A DNA stretch of 64,000 nucleotides from Streptococcus penaeicida (GCF_002887775.1 NZ_LOCM01000008.1:1-64000), one strand, 5' to 3'. Shown: positions 36,152 to 46,483, numbered from the stretch's first letter. A program made the numbers and translations. Notes: a model not told the origin generated them from the letters alone.

Positions 36152-37036
36152 ATGAAAATGAAAAAAATGCTTACGTTAGCAGTTCTTGGTTTATCAGGAT
36201 TTGGTCTTGCAGCATGTGGAAATAACAATGCAGATTCTGGTTCAGATGCATCTAAAAGTGGTGGTAAAATTGAAGTAATCACACGTGAAGACGGATCAGG
36301 TACTCGTGGAGCATTTACTGAAATCACTGGAATCTTGAAAAAAGATGGTGACAAAGAAGTTGATAACACATCTAAATCAGCAGTTGTTCAAAACAGTACA
36401 GAAGGAGTTATCTCAGCAGTATCTGGTAACGAAAACGCTGTAGGATATATCTCACTTGGTTCACTTAACGACAACGTTAAAGCACTTAAAGTTGATGGTG
36501 TTGAAGCTTCATCTAAAACAGTATTAGATGGTGAGTACCCATTACAACGTCCGTTCAACATTGTCTTCAATGAAGAACTTTCAGAACTTGGAAAAGACTT
36601 TATCGCATACATCCATTCTAAACAAGGTCAAGCAGTTGTAACTGACAACAAATTCGTTGAAGCTAAAACAGAAACTAAAGAATACACTTCACAAAAAATG
36701 TCTGGTAAACTTTCAGTAGTTGGTTCAACATCAGTTTCTCCACTTATGGAAAAACTTGCTGAAGCTTACAAAAAAGAAAATCCAGATGTAACAATCGACA
36801 TCACATCAAATGGTTCATCTGCAGGTATCACAGCAGCACAAGAAAAAACTGCTGACATCGGTATGGTATCTCGTGAGTTAACTCCTGAAGAAGGAAAAGG
36901 ACTTAAACATGATGCAATCGCTCTTGACGGAATCGCAGTAGTTGTTCATAAAGACAACAAAGCAGAAGAAATCAGCATGAGCGCAATCACAGATATCTTC
37001 ACTGGTAAAGTAACTAGCTGGGATAAAGTAAAATAA
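36152..37036 (+). CDS. pstS: Phosphate-binding lipoprotein PstS
   Basis: A 294-residue lipoprotein. The signal ends in the lipobox FGLAAC at about residue 22. Two phosphate-binding segments are visible: TREDGSGTRGAF and SVVGSTSVSPLMEKL, with SNGSSAGITAAQEKTADIGM. The two halves are arranged with the SGTRG segment first, the usual Firmicutes circular arrangement. I chose the ATG at 36152 because AAAAAAGGTG is upstream; an earlier GTG in frame at 36143 overlaps that site. It captures phosphate for PstCAB and is induced through the Pho boxes just upstream. Confidence 0.94.
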   Translation: MKMKKMLTLAVLGLSGFGLAACGNNNADSGSDASKSGGKIEVITREDGSGTRGAFTEITGILKKDGDKEVDNTSKSAVVQNSTEGVISAVSGNENAVGYISLGSLNDNVKALKVDGVEASSKTVLDGEYPLQRPFNIVFNEELSELGKDFIAYIHSKQGQAVVTDNKFVEAKTETKEYTSQKMSGKLSVVGSTSVSPLMEKLAEAYKKENPDVTIDITSNGSSAGITAAQEKTADIGMVSRELTPEEGKGLKHDAIALDGIAVVVHKDNKAEEISMSAITDIFTGKVTSWDKVK

Positions 37037-37048
37037 GTCGATTAATTT

Positions 37049-37074
37049 GTAAGGGAGACTTAGGTCTCCCTTAC
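37049..37074 (+). repeat. Perfect hairpin between pstS and pstC
   Basis: GTAAGGGAGAC and GTCTCCCTTAC pair over 11 bases around TTAG. No T run follows, so it is not a normal terminator. In binding-protein operons such a stem often protects the upstream mRNA and gives more of the binding protein than of the permeases. Confidence 0.7.
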
Positions 37075-37099
37075 TTTCATTGTTTAGAAAGGAAAGCAT

Positions 37100-37963
37100 G
37101 TGAAAAAACAAGCTTTTAGAGAAGAACTATTTAGAATCATATTCTTTCTAAGTGCAGCAACTGCTATTATTGCAATCTTGCTCATTTGTATTTTTATTTT
37201 CATGAATGGTTTACCATTTATAGCCAAATATGGGGTCGGCAATTTCTTGTTAGGAAAGGACTGGTCACCATCTAATTCACCAGCAAGTTTTGGCATTTTG
37301 CCAATGATTTTAGGATCATTTTTAATTACTATTGGAGCAATTATTCTTGGAGTACCTACAGGTATCTTTACATCTGTTTTTATGGTTTACTACTGTCCAA
37401 AACAGCTCTATACCTTCCTAAAATCTGCAGTAAACTTAATGGCAGCTATTCCATCAATCGTTTATGGTTTCTTTGGTTTACAATTACTTGTACCTTGGAT
37501 CAGAACCTTTGCAGGGAATGGGATGAGTGTTTTGACTGCTTCAATTCTTTTGGGAATTATGATTTTACCAACTATTATTTCTTTGTCTGAGTCTGCGATT
37601 AGAACAGTACCTGCCACTTATTATTCAGGTAGTTTAGCTTTGGGTGCAACACATGAAAGAACCATTTTTAAGGTTATTTTACCTGCAGCTAAATCAGGTA
37701 TCTTCTCAGCAATCATTCTAGGAATTGGTCGTGCAATTGGTGAGACCATGGCCGTGATTTTAGTAGCAGGAAATCAACCGATTATCCCAGCTGGTATATT
37801 TGAAGGTACTCGTACAATGACGACTAATATTGTCCTTGAGATGGCCTATGCCTCAGGACAACATAGGGAAGCTTTGATTGCAACATCAGCAGTATTGTTT
37901 GTTTTCATTCTATTAATCAATGCTTGCTTTGCTTACGTGAAAGGAAAATCAGCTCATGAGTAA
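37100..37963 (+). CDS. pstC: Phosphate ABC transporter permease PstC
   Basis: A 287-residue membrane protein with about six segments. Family markers are FIAKYGVGNFLLGKDWSPS in the first outside loop, AAIPSIVYGFFGL and the coupling loop ALGATHERTIFKVILPAAKSG. It uses a GTG start at 37100 with GAAAGGAAAG seven bases before it; the overlapping ATG two bases earlier is followed at once by a stop. It ends by overlapping pstA by eight bases. Confidence 0.93.
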   Translation: MKKQAFREELFRIIFFLSAATAIIAILLICIFIFMNGLPFIAKYGVGNFLLGKDWSPSNSPASFGILPMILGSFLITIGAIILGVPTGIFTSVFMVYYCPKQLYTFLKSAVNLMAAIPSIVYGFFGLQLLVPWIRTFAGNGMSVLTASILLGIMILPTIISLSESAIRTVPATYYSGSLALGATHERTIFKVILPAAKSGIFSAIILGIGRAIGETMAVILVAGNQPIIPAGIFEGTRTMTTNIVLEMAYASGQHREALIATSAVLFVFILLINACFAYVKGKSAHE

Positions 37964-38770
37964 ATATATTTTAAAAAGCTTGGTTTATCTTTTTACCATT
38001 CTTACATTCGGATCCCTTTTCTTAATCATAGGATTCATACTTGTAAATGGTCTTCCAAGTATTACACCTAAATTATTTGAGTGGACCTATACTTCAGATA
38101 ATGTTTCCTTGATGCCAGCCATCGTATCAACAGTTATTTTGGTCTTTGGTTCCCTCTTATTAGCCTTGCCTATCGGTGTTTTCGCAGGTTTCTACTTGGT
38201 TGAATACGCGAAAAAAGGTTCGGTTTGGGTTAAAATTATTCGTATCGCAGCTGATACCCTTTCCGGAATTCCGTCAATCGTTTTTGGTTTGTTTGGGATG
38301 CTCTTCTTTGTAGTCTTTCTAGGTTTCCAGTATTCATTACTATCCGGTATTTTAACATCGGTTATCATGGTATTACCTGTTATTATTCGAGCAACAGAAG
38401 AAGCCTTACTTTCTGTAAATGATAGCATGCGTCAAGCCAGTTATGGACTTGGTGCAGGAAAATTAAGAACAGTATTCAAAATTGTCCTACCCGTGGCCAT
38501 GCCTGGAATTTTATCAGGGGTTATCTTAGCGATTGGTCGTATAGTTGGTGAAACAGCAGCTTTGATGTATACTTTAGGGACTTCTACCAATACACCGACA
38601 AGCTAATGGCATCAGGTCGTTCTTTAGCACTTCACATGTATATGTTATCAAGTGAAGGTCTCCACGTTAAAGAAGCTTACGCGACAGGGGTTATCCTAAT
38701 CATTACTGTCTTAATTATTAATGCAATTTCTAGTTTATTATCTCGCCGTCTTGTGAAAGGAGCATCCTAA
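37956..38770 (+). CDS. pstA: Phosphate ABC transporter permease PstA, interrupted by a frameshift
   Basis: A permease of about 271 residues if repaired. The first frame runs to [14 protein letters not shown] and stops at 38606. The next frame continues [21 protein letters not shown] through to KGAS just before pstB. One missing base at about 38603-38606 (ACAAGCTAATGG read, AGCNTAATGG needed) explains both. Upstream parts are normal: [17 protein letters not shown] and the coupling loop [20 protein letters not shown]. With pstC, pstB and phoU intact, this is probably a sequence error rather than a true loss of phosphate uptake. Confidence 0.85.
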
Positions 38771-38772
38771 GA

Positions 38773-39525
38773 ATGGGAACTTTTTCCGTAAAAAATTTAG
38801 ATTTATACTATGGGGATTTTAAAGCCCTTAAAAACGTTTCAATTGAATTACCGCAAGGTGAAATCACTGCCTTAATTGGTCCTTCAGGATGTGGAAAATC
38901 GACCTTCTTAAAAACCTTAAACCGGATGAACGATCTGGTAGCCGGATGTCGTATTGAAGGTGAAATTGAACTAGATGGTAAAAATATTTATGATAAAAAC
39001 ATGAATCTTAATACCCTTCGTAAACGTGTTGGTATGGTTTTCCAACAACCTAATCCTTTTGCAATGTCAATATATGATAATGTTGCCTATGGGCCAAGAA
39101 CACATGGTATTAAAGACAAAGCAACACTTGATGCTTTAGTTGAAAAATCTCTCAAAGGTGCTGCCATTTGGGACGAAGTTAAGGACGACCTGAAAAAAAG
39201 TGCTATGTCTTTATCTGGTGGACAACAACAGCGTATCTGTATTGCTAGAGCATTAGCGGTTGAACCGGACGTCCTACTTATGGATGAGCCTACTTCTGCC
39301 TTAGACCCAATCTCAACTTTGAAAATTGAAGATTTGGTTCAAAATTTGAAAAATGACTATACCATTATCATTGTTACACACAACATGCAACAAGCTTCAC
39401 GGATTTCGGATAAAACAGCATTTTTCTTAACAGGAGAAATTTGTGAATTTGGTGATACGGTTGATATTTTCACTAACCCACAAGATAAACGGACAGAAGA
39501 TTATATCTCTGGACGCTTTGGATAG
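38773..39525 (+). CDS. pstB: Phosphate ABC transporter ATPase PstB
   Basis: A 250-residue ABC ATPase. Walker A is [20 protein letters not shown], signature LSGGQQQR, and Walker [16 protein letters not shown], with the typical PstB segment [20 protein letters not shown]. It energises PstCA. It begins two bases after the pstA stop; the ribosome site is GAAAGGAG near the end of pstA. phoU follows after 14 bp. Only one pstB is present here, whereas many streptococci carry two. Confidence 0.95.
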   Translation: MGTFSVKNLDLYYGDFKALKNVSIELPQGEITALIGPSGCGKSTFLKTLNRMNDLVAGCRIEGEIELDGKNIYDKNMNLNTLRKRVGMVFQQPNPFAMSIYDNVAYGPRTHGIKDKATLDALVEKSLKGAAIWDEVKDDLKKSAMSLSGGQQQRICIARALAVEPDVLLMDEPTSALDPISTLKIEDLVQNLKNDYTIIIVTHNMQQASRISDKTAFFLTGEICEFGDTVDIFTNPQDKRTEDYISGRFG

Positions 39526-39539
39526 AGAAAGGATAAGTC

Positions 39540-40193
39540 ATGAGAGACCAATTTGAATTAGAATTACAAGAGCTTGAACAACGTTTTTTGGAAATGGGCA
39601 ACGCCGTTTTAGAGTCAGCATCAAAAGCATTACTAGCATTAGCTGCTAAAGATGTTGCAATGGCGGAATTAATCATTAAAGAAGACAAGTTAATCAACCA
39701 ATCTCAGTTGGAGATAGAATTAGCCTGTGCTCGTCTTTTGGCCTTGCAGCAACCACAAGTAACAGACTTACGTTTTGTTCTTACCATCATGTCTGCTTGT
39801 TCTGACTTAGAACGTATGGGTGACCATATGGCAGGTATTGCCAAAGCGATTCTTCACTTGAAAGAAGTTGATACGCTTGAAGCTATTGAAGAACGTATCC
39901 ATGAAGCTGGTCAAAAAGCCCTTAAAATGATGGCCGATTTATTAGCTGCTTTCCCTCGTCATAATGCTGATAAGGCAATCACAATCGCAAATCAAGACGA
40001 GGCAATTGATGAGTTGTATTATTCAATCTCAAAAGAAATATTAACTGTTATGAAGGAACAAGAAACATCGATTCGTAACGGTGCCCAATATCTATACATG
40101 ATAGGTCACGTTGAACGCTTTGCAGATTATATTTCAAATATTTGTGAACGTCTTGTATACTTGCAAACAGGTGAATTAGTAGAATTAAATTAA
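39540..40193 (+). CDS. phoU: Phosphate transport regulator PhoU
   Basis: A 217-residue all-helical protein with two repeated three-helix bundles. Metal-binding acidic motifs appear at ERMGDHMAGIAKAI (repeat 1) and VERFADYISNICERLVYL (repeat 2). PhoU signals Pst state to the PhoR-type kinase and limits phosphate uptake. RBS AGAAAGGATAA lies upstream. It closes the pst operon before a terminator. Confidence 0.94.
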   Translation: MRDQFELELQELEQRFLEMGNAVLESASKALLALAAKDVAMAELIIKEDKLINQSQLEIELACARLLALQQPQVTDLRFVLTIMSACSDLERMGDHMAGIAKAILHLKEVDTLEAIEERIHEAGQKALKMMADLLAAFPRHNADKAITIANQDEAIDELYYSISKEILTVMKEQETSIRNGAQYLYMIGHVERFADYISNICERLVYLQTGELVELN

Positions 40194-40198
40194 AAATC

Positions 40199-40228
40199 AA
40201 TCACGCTATTCGTAGCGTGATTTTTTTT
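40199..40228 (+). terminator. Terminator of the pst operon
   Basis: TCACGCTA and TAGCGTGA pair around a TTCG tetraloop, followed by eight T. Confidence 0.88.
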
Positions 40229-40264
40229 ATAAATCACCATCTGCCAAGTGGGAGTAAGGATTTA

Positions 40265-40273
40265 TGATATAAT
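40265..40273 (+). promoter_or_regulatory. Extended -10 promoter of tex, probably leaderless
   Basis: TGA then TATAAT at 40265-40273 ends nine bases before the tex ATG. There is no ribosome site between; the AAGGA further up precedes the -10 and would not be transcribed. Confidence 0.6.
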
Positions 40274-40282
40274 AGTCATACT

Positions 40283-42415
40283 ATGGAAAATAATATTATT
40301 GAACGTATTGCTAGTGATTTAAAAATTTCACAAAAGCAAATTGAAGATGTTTTAGCACTAACAGCTGAAGGAAATACTATTCCCTTTATTGCCCGTTACC
40401 GTAAAGAAGTTACTGGGAATCTTGATGAAGTCACCATTAAGGCTATTATCGATCAGGAAAAAGCATTAAGTAACTTGGCAGATCGTAAAGAAACTGTCTT
40501 GGCTAAAATTCAGGAACAAGGGAAATTAAGCGAATCCCTTAAAGCTAGTATTTTAGCAGCTGAAAAATTAGCTGATGTTGAAGAGCTTTATCTACCTTAT
40601 AAAGAAAAGAGACGGACAAAAGCGACAATTGCTAGAGAAGCTGGTCTCTTTCCACTTGCTAGATTGATCTTACAAAATGCTCATAATCTCCAAGATGAAG
40701 CTGGGAACTTCATTTCTGAAGGTTTTCCAACGCCTGAAGCAGCTTTGGCGGGTGCGGTTGACATACTGGTCGAAGCCATGTCAGAGGATGCTAAATTACG
40801 CTCTTGGACTTATAATGAAATCTGGTCTTATTCTGAGATAACTTCAGAACTTAAAGATCAAAGTTTAGATGAAAAGCAGATCTTCCAAATCTACTATGAT
40901 TTCGCTGATAAAGTTTCAAAAATGCAAGGTTACAGAACCTTAGCACTCAATCGTGGTGAAAAATTAGGCGTTTTAAAAGTTGCTTTCAATCATCATTTTG
41001 ATAAGATGACACGCTTTTATAGCGTTCGCTTCAAAGAAAGGAATCCATACATTGATGATGTTATTCAACAATGTATCAAGAAAAAAATAGTACCAGCAAT
41101 GGAAAGACGTATTCGAACTGAACTTACGGAAGCGGCAGAAGATGGTGCTATTGGTCTTTTCTCGGAAAATTTACGTAACCTTCTATTGGTTTCACCACTT
41201 AAAGGGAAAATGGTATTAGGATTTGACCCAGCCTTTCGAACAGGAGCTAAACTAGCGGTAGTTGATCAAACAGGAAAATTGATGACCACGCAAGTGATTT
41301 ATCCCGTTGCCCCAGCAAGTCAGGCTAAGATTGCTCAAGCTAAAAAAGATTTAGCAGCTATTATTAATGACTTTAAGATTGAAATTATTGCAATCGGTAA
41401 CGGAACAGCTAGTCGTGAGAGCGAAGCCTTTGTAGCAGATGTATTGAAAGATTTCCCTGACTGTTCTTATGTCATCGTAAATGAAAGCGGAGCCTCTGTT
41501 TATTCTGCCTCAGAATTGGCCAGACATGAGTTCCCAGATTTAACTGTCGAAAAACGCTCAGCTATTTCCATCGCCAGAAGACTTCAAGATCCATTGGCAG
41601 AATTAGTTAAGATCGATCCCAAATCCATCGGTGTCGGTCAATACCAACATGATGTTAGTCAGAAGAAATTATCTGATAATCTAGACTTCGTTGTTGATAC
41701 AGTGGTGAACCAAGTTGGAGTTAATTTAAATACAGCCAGTCCGATTCTCTTATCGCATGTTTCTGGACTAAATAAAACTATTTCCGAAAATATTGTTAAG
41801 TACAGAGAAGAAAATGGTCGCATAAAATCTCGTGCTGAAATTAAAAAGGTTCCACGTTTAGGTGCTAAAGCCTTTGAACAAGCAGCAGGATTCTTAAGAA
41901 TTCCAAATGCTGAAAACATCCTTGATAATACCGGTGTTCATCCTGAGTCCTACCCGGCTGTTAAAGAACTCTTTAAAAAATTAGTCATAACAGAGCTTGA
42001 TGAAGCAGCAAAAGCTAAATTAAAGTTTGTGGATAAAAAAGCAATGGCTGCTGAATTAGAAATTGGTTTTGAAACCTTAAAAGACATCATTGCAGATCTC
42101 TTAAAACCAGGTCGCGACTTACGTGATGATTTTCAAACTCCGGTACTTCGCCAAGATGTCCTTGATCTTAAAGATTTAGTCATTGGACAAAAATTGGAAG
42201 GGACTGTTCGAAATGTCGTTGATTTTGGGGCCTTTGTCGATATTGGTGTCCATGAGGATGGTTTAATTCACATTTCTGAAATGAGTAAAACTTTTGTCAA
42301 CCACCCTAGTCAAGTCCTTTCAGTTGGCGATTTAGTCACTGTCTGGGTTTCTAAAATTGACTTAAACAGACACAAAGTCAACCTCTCCCTACTTGCGCCA
42401 AATGAATCTCACTGA
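40283..42415 (+). CDS. tex: RNA-binding transcription accessory protein Tex
   Basis: A 710-residue protein of full length. The N-terminal helical region includes [16 protein letters not shown], typical of Tex. A YqgF-like nuclease fold follows ([20 protein letters not shown] and [14 protein letters not shown]), then tandem helix-hairpin-helix units ([20 protein letters not shown] and [19 protein letters not shown]). It ends with an S1 domain ([20 protein letters not shown]). Tex binds RNA and affects transcription; in streptococci it is linked to fitness and toxin expression. The transcript is probably leaderless. sprT starts inside its last codons. Confidence 0.94.
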   Translation: MENNIIERIASDLKISQKQIEDVLALTAEGNTIPFIARYRKEVTGNLDEVTIKAIIDQEKALSNLADRKETVLAKIQEQGKLSESLKASILAAEKLADVEELYLPYKEKRRTKATIAREAGLFPLARLILQNAHNLQDEAGNFISEGFPTPEAALAGAVDILVEAMSEDAKLRSWTYNEIWSYSEITSELKDQSLDEKQIFQIYYDFADKVSKMQGYRTLALNRGEKLGVLKVAFNHHFDKMTRFYSVRFKERNPYIDDVIQQCIKKKIVPAMERRIRTELTEAAEDGAIGLFSENLRNLLLVSPLKGKMVLGFDPAFRTGAKLAVVDQTGKLMTTQVIYPVAPASQAKIAQAKKDLAAIINDFKIEIIAIGNGTASRESEAFVADVLKDFPDCSYVIVNESGASVYSASELARHEFPDLTVEKRSAISIARRLQDPLAELVKIDPKSIGVGQYQHDVSQKKLSDNLDFVVDTVVNQVGVNLNTASPILLSHVSGLNKTISENIVKYREENGRIKSRAEIKKVPRLGAKAFEQAAGFLRIPNAENILDNTGVHPESYPAVKELFKKLVITELDEAAKAKLKFVDKKAMAAELEIGFETLKDIIADLLKPGRDLRDDFQTPVLRQDVLDLKDLVIGQKLEGTVRNVVDFGAFVDIGVHEDGLIHISEMSKTFVNHPSQVLSVGDLVTVWVSKIDLNRHKVNLSLLAPNESH

Positions 42416-42839
42416 TTATGTCAGAGAAGTCTCGGTGGAAGACTTCGGAAAAGAGTTTCGACATTGGGCTAGCTGGAATAAAAGGTTGAAATCAACAGGG
42501 GGGCGATTTTTTCCCAAAGATGGGCACTTAGACTTTAACCCAAAACTTTACCAGGAATTTGGACTGGAAGTCTTTCGTCAGATTGTTCGTCATGAGCTCT
42601 GCCATTATCATCTTTATTTTGAGAATAAAGGCTACCGACACCAAGATCAAGATTTTAAAAAGCTTTTGAGGGAAGTTGATGGGCTCAGGTTTGCACCCAA
42701 AAGTCAGCAAGAAGGACAATACAAGTATTATCGCTGTCAGAATTGTCAAATGCTCTACCAGCGCAAACGACGTATCAATACAAAAAAATATTTTTGTGGA
42801 CGTTGCCGAGGAAGTTTGCTTGAAATAAGCAAGTCTTAG
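42402..42839 (+). CDS. SprT-like zinc metallopeptidase
   Basis: A 145-residue SprT-family protein. The catalytic HExxH is seen in [13 protein letters not shown], with a third ligand likely His further on ([12 protein letters not shown]). The C-terminal zinc ribbon has two Cys pairs, [15 protein letters not shown] and YFCGRCRG. I start it at 42402, inside the tex 3' end (14-base overlap). The family is related to DNA-protein crosslink proteases, but the bacterial function is not established. Likely cotranscribed with tex. Confidence 0.88.
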   Translation: MNLTDYVREVSVEDFGKEFRHWASWNKRLKSTGGRFFPKDGHLDFNPKLYQEFGLEVFRQIVRHELCHYHLYFENKGYRHQDQDFKKLLREVDGLRFAPKSQQEGQYKYYRCQNCQMLYQRKRRINTKKYFCGRCRGSLLEISKS

Positions 42840-42892
42840 ACGATAAATATTCTTAGGGTAAGAAAAAGCTAATTTTGAAAAGCTAATAATTT

Positions 42893-42926
42893 AAAAGAAA
42901 TCAGTCGAAAGACTGATTTCTTTTTT
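42893..42926 (+). terminator. Terminator after sprT
   Basis: AAAAGAAATCAGTC and GACTGATTTCTTTT pair perfectly around GAAA and continue into T. Confidence 0.88.
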
Positions 42927-42975
42927 ACCTCTAAAGGTATAAAATAATATTAATGAAGATAAAAGGAGTTTTATC

Positions 42976-43248
42976 ATGGAAAGTAAATTTTATAAACAAA
43001 GGAAGAATCGATTAGTTGCAGGTGTTGTAGCTGGTTTGGCCGATAAATACGGATGGGATTTACCAGTCGCACGAGTCCTAGCTGCTTTATTGATGTATTT
43101 CTCTGGCTTTGGACTTGTTATTTACATAATGCTAGCCATTTTCTTACCATATAAAGAAGATTTGATTGGTAAAGGAACTAATTATGGACCACGCAAAAGA
43201 AAAAATGCAGATCCAGCCAACGATGAAGATGATGGTTGGTCTTGGTAA
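42976..43248 (+). CDS. PspC-domain membrane protein
   Basis: A 90-residue protein. The PspC domain begins KFYKQRKNRLVAGVVAGLAD and contains one or two hydrophobic segments (ARVLAALLMYFSGFGLVIYI). A short soluble tail follows, ending in acidic and aromatic residues (NDEDDGWSW). PspC-domain proteins sense envelope stress in other bacteria; its role in streptococci is unclear. AAAAGGAG lies nine bases upstream, and a probable -10 TATAAA or TAAAAT precedes. Single gene, flanked by terminators. Confidence 0.85.
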   Translation: MESKFYKQRKNRLVAGVVAGLADKYGWDLPVARVLAALLMYFSGFGLVIYIMLAIFLPYKEDLIGKGTNYGPRKRKNADPANDEDDGWSW

Positions 43249-43310
43249 ATAAAGCTCTTTGAGGTAGATGCCATAACAGGAAGCATTTACCAAAAGTCAA
43301 TAGCTTAAGT

Positions 43311-43342
43311 AAAGTCTTTATTTCCCAAAATAAAGACTTTTT
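43311..43342. terminator. Terminator before hprK
   Basis: AAAGTCTTTATTT and AAATAAAGACTTTTT pair around CCC(A). The hprK promoter with extended -10 TGG-TATAAT follows about 70 bp later (near 43410). Confidence 0.75.
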
Positions 43343-43432
43343 CTGTCAAAAAAATTCACTAAAAGCCCTATTTCTAAGTCTCTGTTTCAGTTATGTTTTT
43401 GATTTATGGTATAATAAAAAAAAGGAGAAAAT

Positions 43433-44365
43433 ATGACTGTAACAGTAAAAAAACTTGCTGATAGACTGCGTTTAGAAATCATCTATGGTACCGATGAGAT
43501 CATGAAAAAGGAAATCACAACATCTGATATTTCTCGCCCAGGATTAGAGATGACAGGCTATTTTGATTATTATTCACCAGAGCGGATACAACTCTTTGGG
43601 ATGAAAGAATGGTCTTATCTAACTAAGATGACATCACATAACCGTTATTCTGTATTAAAAGAGATGTTTAAAAATGATACCCCGGCAGTTATTATTTCAA
43701 GGGATTTACCAATACCTGAAGAAATGATTCAGGCAGCAGAAGAAGAAGGTATTGTTCTCTTAAGAAGCAAGGTTTCAACAAGTCGACTTTCAGGTTCTAT
43801 TTCTTACTATTTGGATTCGCTATTAGCAGAACGGACAAGTGTACATGGTGTCCTAATGGATATCTATGGAATGGGTGTCTTAATCCAAGGTGACTCAGGT
43901 ATCGGTAAAAGTGAAACGGGATTGGAGTTAGTCAAACGTGGACATCGGTTAGTTGCTGATGATCGAGTTGATGTTTATTCTAAAGATGAAGAAACCTTAT
44001 GGGGTGAACCAGCTGAAATTTTACGTCATCTTTTAGAAATCCGTGGTGTTGGTATTATTGATGTCATGTCTTTATACGGTGCTAGTGCGGTTAAAGACTC
44101 TTCTCAAGTTCAATTAGCTATCTATCTTGAAAATTTTGAAGCTGGAAAAGTGTTCGATAGACTTGGGAATGGTAATGAAGAAGTCGAATTTTCTGGCGTT
44201 AAAATCCCTAGAATTCGGATTCCAGTCAAGACAGGACGTAACGTTTCAGTCGTTATCGAATCTGCTGCCATGAATTATCGAGCTAAGCAAATGGGATTTG
44301 ATGCAACCAAAACCTTTGAAGACCGCTTGACGCAATTGATTAGCAAGAATGAGGAAGTTAGATGA
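43433..44365 (+). CDS. hprK: HPr kinase/phosphorylase
   Basis: A 310-residue protein. Walker A is in [20 protein letters not shown], followed by VADDRVDVY and the HprK signature [16 protein letters not shown]. It phosphorylates HPr at Ser46 when fructose-1,6-bisphosphate is high and removes the phosphate otherwise. P-Ser-HPr is the corepressor for CcpA at 317. RBS AAAGGAG is seven bases before the ATG. Its stop overlaps lgt (ATGA), the usual hprK-lgt pair. Confidence 0.96.
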   Translation: MTVTVKKLADRLRLEIIYGTDEIMKKEITTSDISRPGLEMTGYFDYYSPERIQLFGMKEWSYLTKMTSHNRYSVLKEMFKNDTPAVIISRDLPIPEEMIQAAEEEGIVLLRSKVSTSRLSGSISYYLDSLLAERTSVHGVLMDIYGMGVLIQGDSGIGKSETGLELVKRGHRLVADDRVDVYSKDEETLWGEPAEILRHLLEIRGVGIIDVMSLYGASAVKDSSQVQLAIYLENFEAGKVFDRLGNGNEEVEFSGVKIPRIRIPVKTGRNVSVVIESAAMNYRAKQMGFDATKTFEDRLTQLISKNEEVR

Positions 44366-45141
44366 TCGATCCAATAGCCTTTAAAATTGGACCCTTAGCC
44401 ATTCATTGGTATGCTATTTGTATCATGTTAGGCTTATTCTTAGCTGTTTATCTTGCTAGTAAAGAAGCACCACGTAAAAATCTTACAAGTGATGATATTA
44501 TTGATTTTATTTTAATCGCTTTTCCGCTAGCTCTTATCGGAGCCAGACTTTATTACGTGATTTTTGAGTGGTCCTATTATTCACAACATTTAAATGAACT
44601 TTTTGCTATATGGAATGGTGGAATAGCCATTTACGGGGGATTGATTACCGGTGCAATTGTTCTCTTTATTTATTCTTATTATAAAGTGATTAATCCGATT
44701 ACCTTTTTAGATATTTTGGCACCAAGTGTGATGATTGCCCAAGCTATTGGACGGTGGGGGAATTTTATTAACCAGGAAGCCTATGGTAAAATTGTAAGTC
44801 ATTTAGATTATTTACCAGCCTTTATTCAAAAACAAATGTTTATTGATGGGCATTATCGAACACCAACTTTTTTATATGAATCCCTTTGGAATTTAATCGG
44901 GTTTACAATAATTTCAATTGTGAGACGGAAGAAGCATTTTTTAAAGGAAGGTGAACCATTAGCCTTTTATTTAATTTGGTATGGTATTGGGAGATTTATT
45001 ATTGAGGGAATGCGAACGGATAGTTTAATGTTCTGTGGCTTTAGAGTTTCACAAATTGTTTCATTAGCCCTTATTATTTTTGGAAGTATTTTTGTTATTA
45101 TTAGACGTCAAATGAAGGAAGTCCCTTACTATCAAAAATAG
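44362..45141 (+). CDS. lgt: Prolipoprotein diacylglyceryl transferase
   Basis: A 259-residue membrane enzyme with seven segments. The Lgt signature is [13 protein letters not shown], preceded by [12 protein letters not shown] with conserved Tyr and Gly. It transfers diacylglycerol to the lipobox cysteine of prolipoproteins, such as PstS, OppA and the DUF4430 lipoprotein in this window. It overlaps hprK by four bases and is followed after 17 bp by the DUF948 gene, likely in one operon. Confidence 0.96.
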   Translation: MIDPIAFKIGPLAIHWYAICIMLGLFLAVYLASKEAPRKNLTSDDIIDFILIAFPLALIGARLYYVIFEWSYYSQHLNELFAIWNGGIAIYGGLITGAIVLFIYSYYKVINPITFLDILAPSVMIAQAIGRWGNFINQEAYGKIVSHLDYLPAFIQKQMFIDGHYRTPTFLYESLWNLIGFTIISIVRRKKHFLKEGEPLAFYLIWYGIGRFIIEGMRTDSLMFCGFRVSQIVSLALIIFGSIFVIIRRQMKEVPYYQK

Positions 45142-45158
45142 GGAAAGAGGAGAAGAAT

Positions 45159-45563
45159 ATGGATTTAGTCGGAATTGCCCTTATTATTATTGCATTAGCT
45201 TTTGTTGCTTTAGTTGTTTTCTTAATTTTAGTATTGAAAAAAGTTTCAGCAACAATTGATGAAACAAAAAAAACAATTAGCATGTTAACAAGTGATGTAA
45301 ACGTCACACTTTATCAAACCAATGAAATTTTAGCAAAAGCCAATGTTTTAGTTGAAGATGTTAATGGAAAAGTATCCACTATTGATCCATTATTTGTTGC
45401 TATTGCAGACCTATCTGAAAGCGTTTCGGACTTAAATGTTCATGCTCGGAGTTTAGGTCATAAAGCAAGTACTGCAACTAGTCAAGCTTCAACAATTAGT
45501 AAAGCAGCACTTGTTGGAAAAGTTGCCAATAAATTTTTTAACAAAAAAGGAGAAAAAGCATGA
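45159..45563 (+). CDS. DUF948 membrane protein
   Basis: A 134-residue protein with one N-terminal membrane helix (about residues 3-28: VGIALIIIALAFVALVVFLI). A long amphipathic coiled-coil-like region follows (KKVSATIDETKKTISMLTSD onward) and a basic tail ending FNKKGEKA. This is the DUF948 family, often paired with a YtxH protein as here. Function unknown; envelope stress is suggested by relatives. The next gene overlaps its stop (TGAG/ATGAG). Confidence 0.85.
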   Translation: MDLVGIALIIIALAFVALVVFLILVLKKVSATIDETKKTISMLTSDVNVTLYQTNEILAKANVLVEDVNGKVSTIDPLFVAIADLSESVSDLNVHARSLGHKASTATSQASTISKAALVGKVANKFFNKKGEKA

Positions 45564-46102
45564 GTAAATTTTTAAAATCATTAGTGGTCGGAACAGCTAC
45601 AGGACTTGCAACAGCTTATTTCTTAGGTACTGAAAAAGGAAAAGAATTAAAAGCACGTGCTGAAAAGGCTTATGAAGCTTATAAAGAAAATCCAGAAGAA
45701 TACCACCAAATGGCTAAAGAAAAAAGTAATGAGTATAGCCACTTAGCTAAAGATACCTTTAACACTTATAAACAAAAATTTGAAACTGGAGAAATTACTC
45801 CTGAGCAAGTTTTTGAAACTGTTAAAGAAAAAACAAGTCAGTTTGTTCAAAAAACAAGTCAACAATTTACTGAAGAATCAGAACATGATTACACTGAATC
45901 AAGTGATGTTAATCTTTCAGAAGAAGATGTCATTATTGATTACGAGGCTATTCAAGAAGCTGGAGAAAATTCAGAAATGGCAGAAACAATTCCTGTTATG
46001 ACTGAATTAGATCCTGAAACAAGTAGTGATTTAGGTGAAGATAGCTTACAAGCTGCTCAAACACCAGAGTTTTCAGAAGAACATTCAGAAAGCAACTTTT
46101 AA
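45560..46102 (+). CDS. YtxH-like protein with acidic tail
   Basis: A 180-residue protein. The N-terminus SKFLKSLVVGTATGLATAYF is a glycine-rich hydrophobic segment and is followed by GTEKGKELKARAEKAYEAYK, the YtxH start. The middle is helical and charged. The last 60 residues are strongly acidic and low in complexity. It overlaps the DUF948 gene by four bases, so the two are probably made together. Function unknown; YtxH is stress-induced in Bacillus. Confidence 0.82.
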   Translation: MSKFLKSLVVGTATGLATAYFLGTEKGKELKARAEKAYEAYKENPEEYHQMAKEKSNEYSHLAKDTFNTYKQKFETGEITPEQVFETVKEKTSQFVQKTSQQFTEESEHDYTESSDVNLSEEDVIIDYEAIQEAGENSEMAETIPVMTELDPETSSDLGEDSLQAAQTPEFSEEHSESNF

Positions 46103-46106
46103 TCCC

Positions 46107-46140
46107 AAAACAGACTTTGTCACTGACAAAGTCTGTTTTT
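46107..46140 (+). terminator. Terminator of the hprK-lgt-DUF948-YtxH operon
   Basis: CAGACTTTGTC and GACAAAGTCTG pair around ACT, with A before and T after. Confidence 0.88.
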
Positions 46141-46171
46141 ATGTTCATTTTTTTAAAAGTTTTTACAATTG

Positions 46172-46200
46172 AAAAAAGTTCTGACTGGAGTCAGAACTTT
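46172..46200 (-). terminator. Terminator of the DUF3270 gene
   Basis: AAAGTTCTGACT and AGTCAGAACTTT form a near-perfect hairpin, with a T run on the minus strand. It overlaps the last two bases of the gene. Confidence 0.78.
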
Positions 46201-46483
46201 AGGATAGGAATGAATGAATTGATTTTGTTAATTTTGAAGTTGCACCGTAGCTAACAAAGCTAGAGATTAAGAAAGCCCATAGGGGAGCTAAATTCATAGC
46301 GAGTAGGACAAATGCGATTAAAACAGTAATCATGGAAAAAATAGCAACACGTGCAAAGAAGAGTAATTCTTCTAATTTTGAACTTTGGGTATTAAATTCT
46401 TGAAAATCTTGATACTTTGGTTCAAAGTCAGCTTCTTGATAAAGATAATCAAATTCTTCTTGCTTCTTTAATGGTGAAGGCAT
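46199..46483 (-). CDS. DUF3270 membrane protein
   Basis: A 94-residue protein of the streptococcal DUF3270 family. The first 45 residues are soluble and acidic (EEFDYLYQEADFEPKYQDFQ). Two membrane helices follow (VAIFSMITVLIAFVLLAM and PLWAFLISSFVSYG). RBS AAAGGAG lies upstream on the minus strand. Function unknown. It sits alone, convergent with the lgt operon and divergent from the U32 gene at 46639. Confidence 0.82.
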   Translation of the reverse strand: MPSPLKKQEEFDYLYQEADFEPKYQDFQEFNTQSSKLEELLFFARVAIFSMITVLIAFVLLAMNLAPLWAFLISSFVSYGATSKLTKSIHSFLS

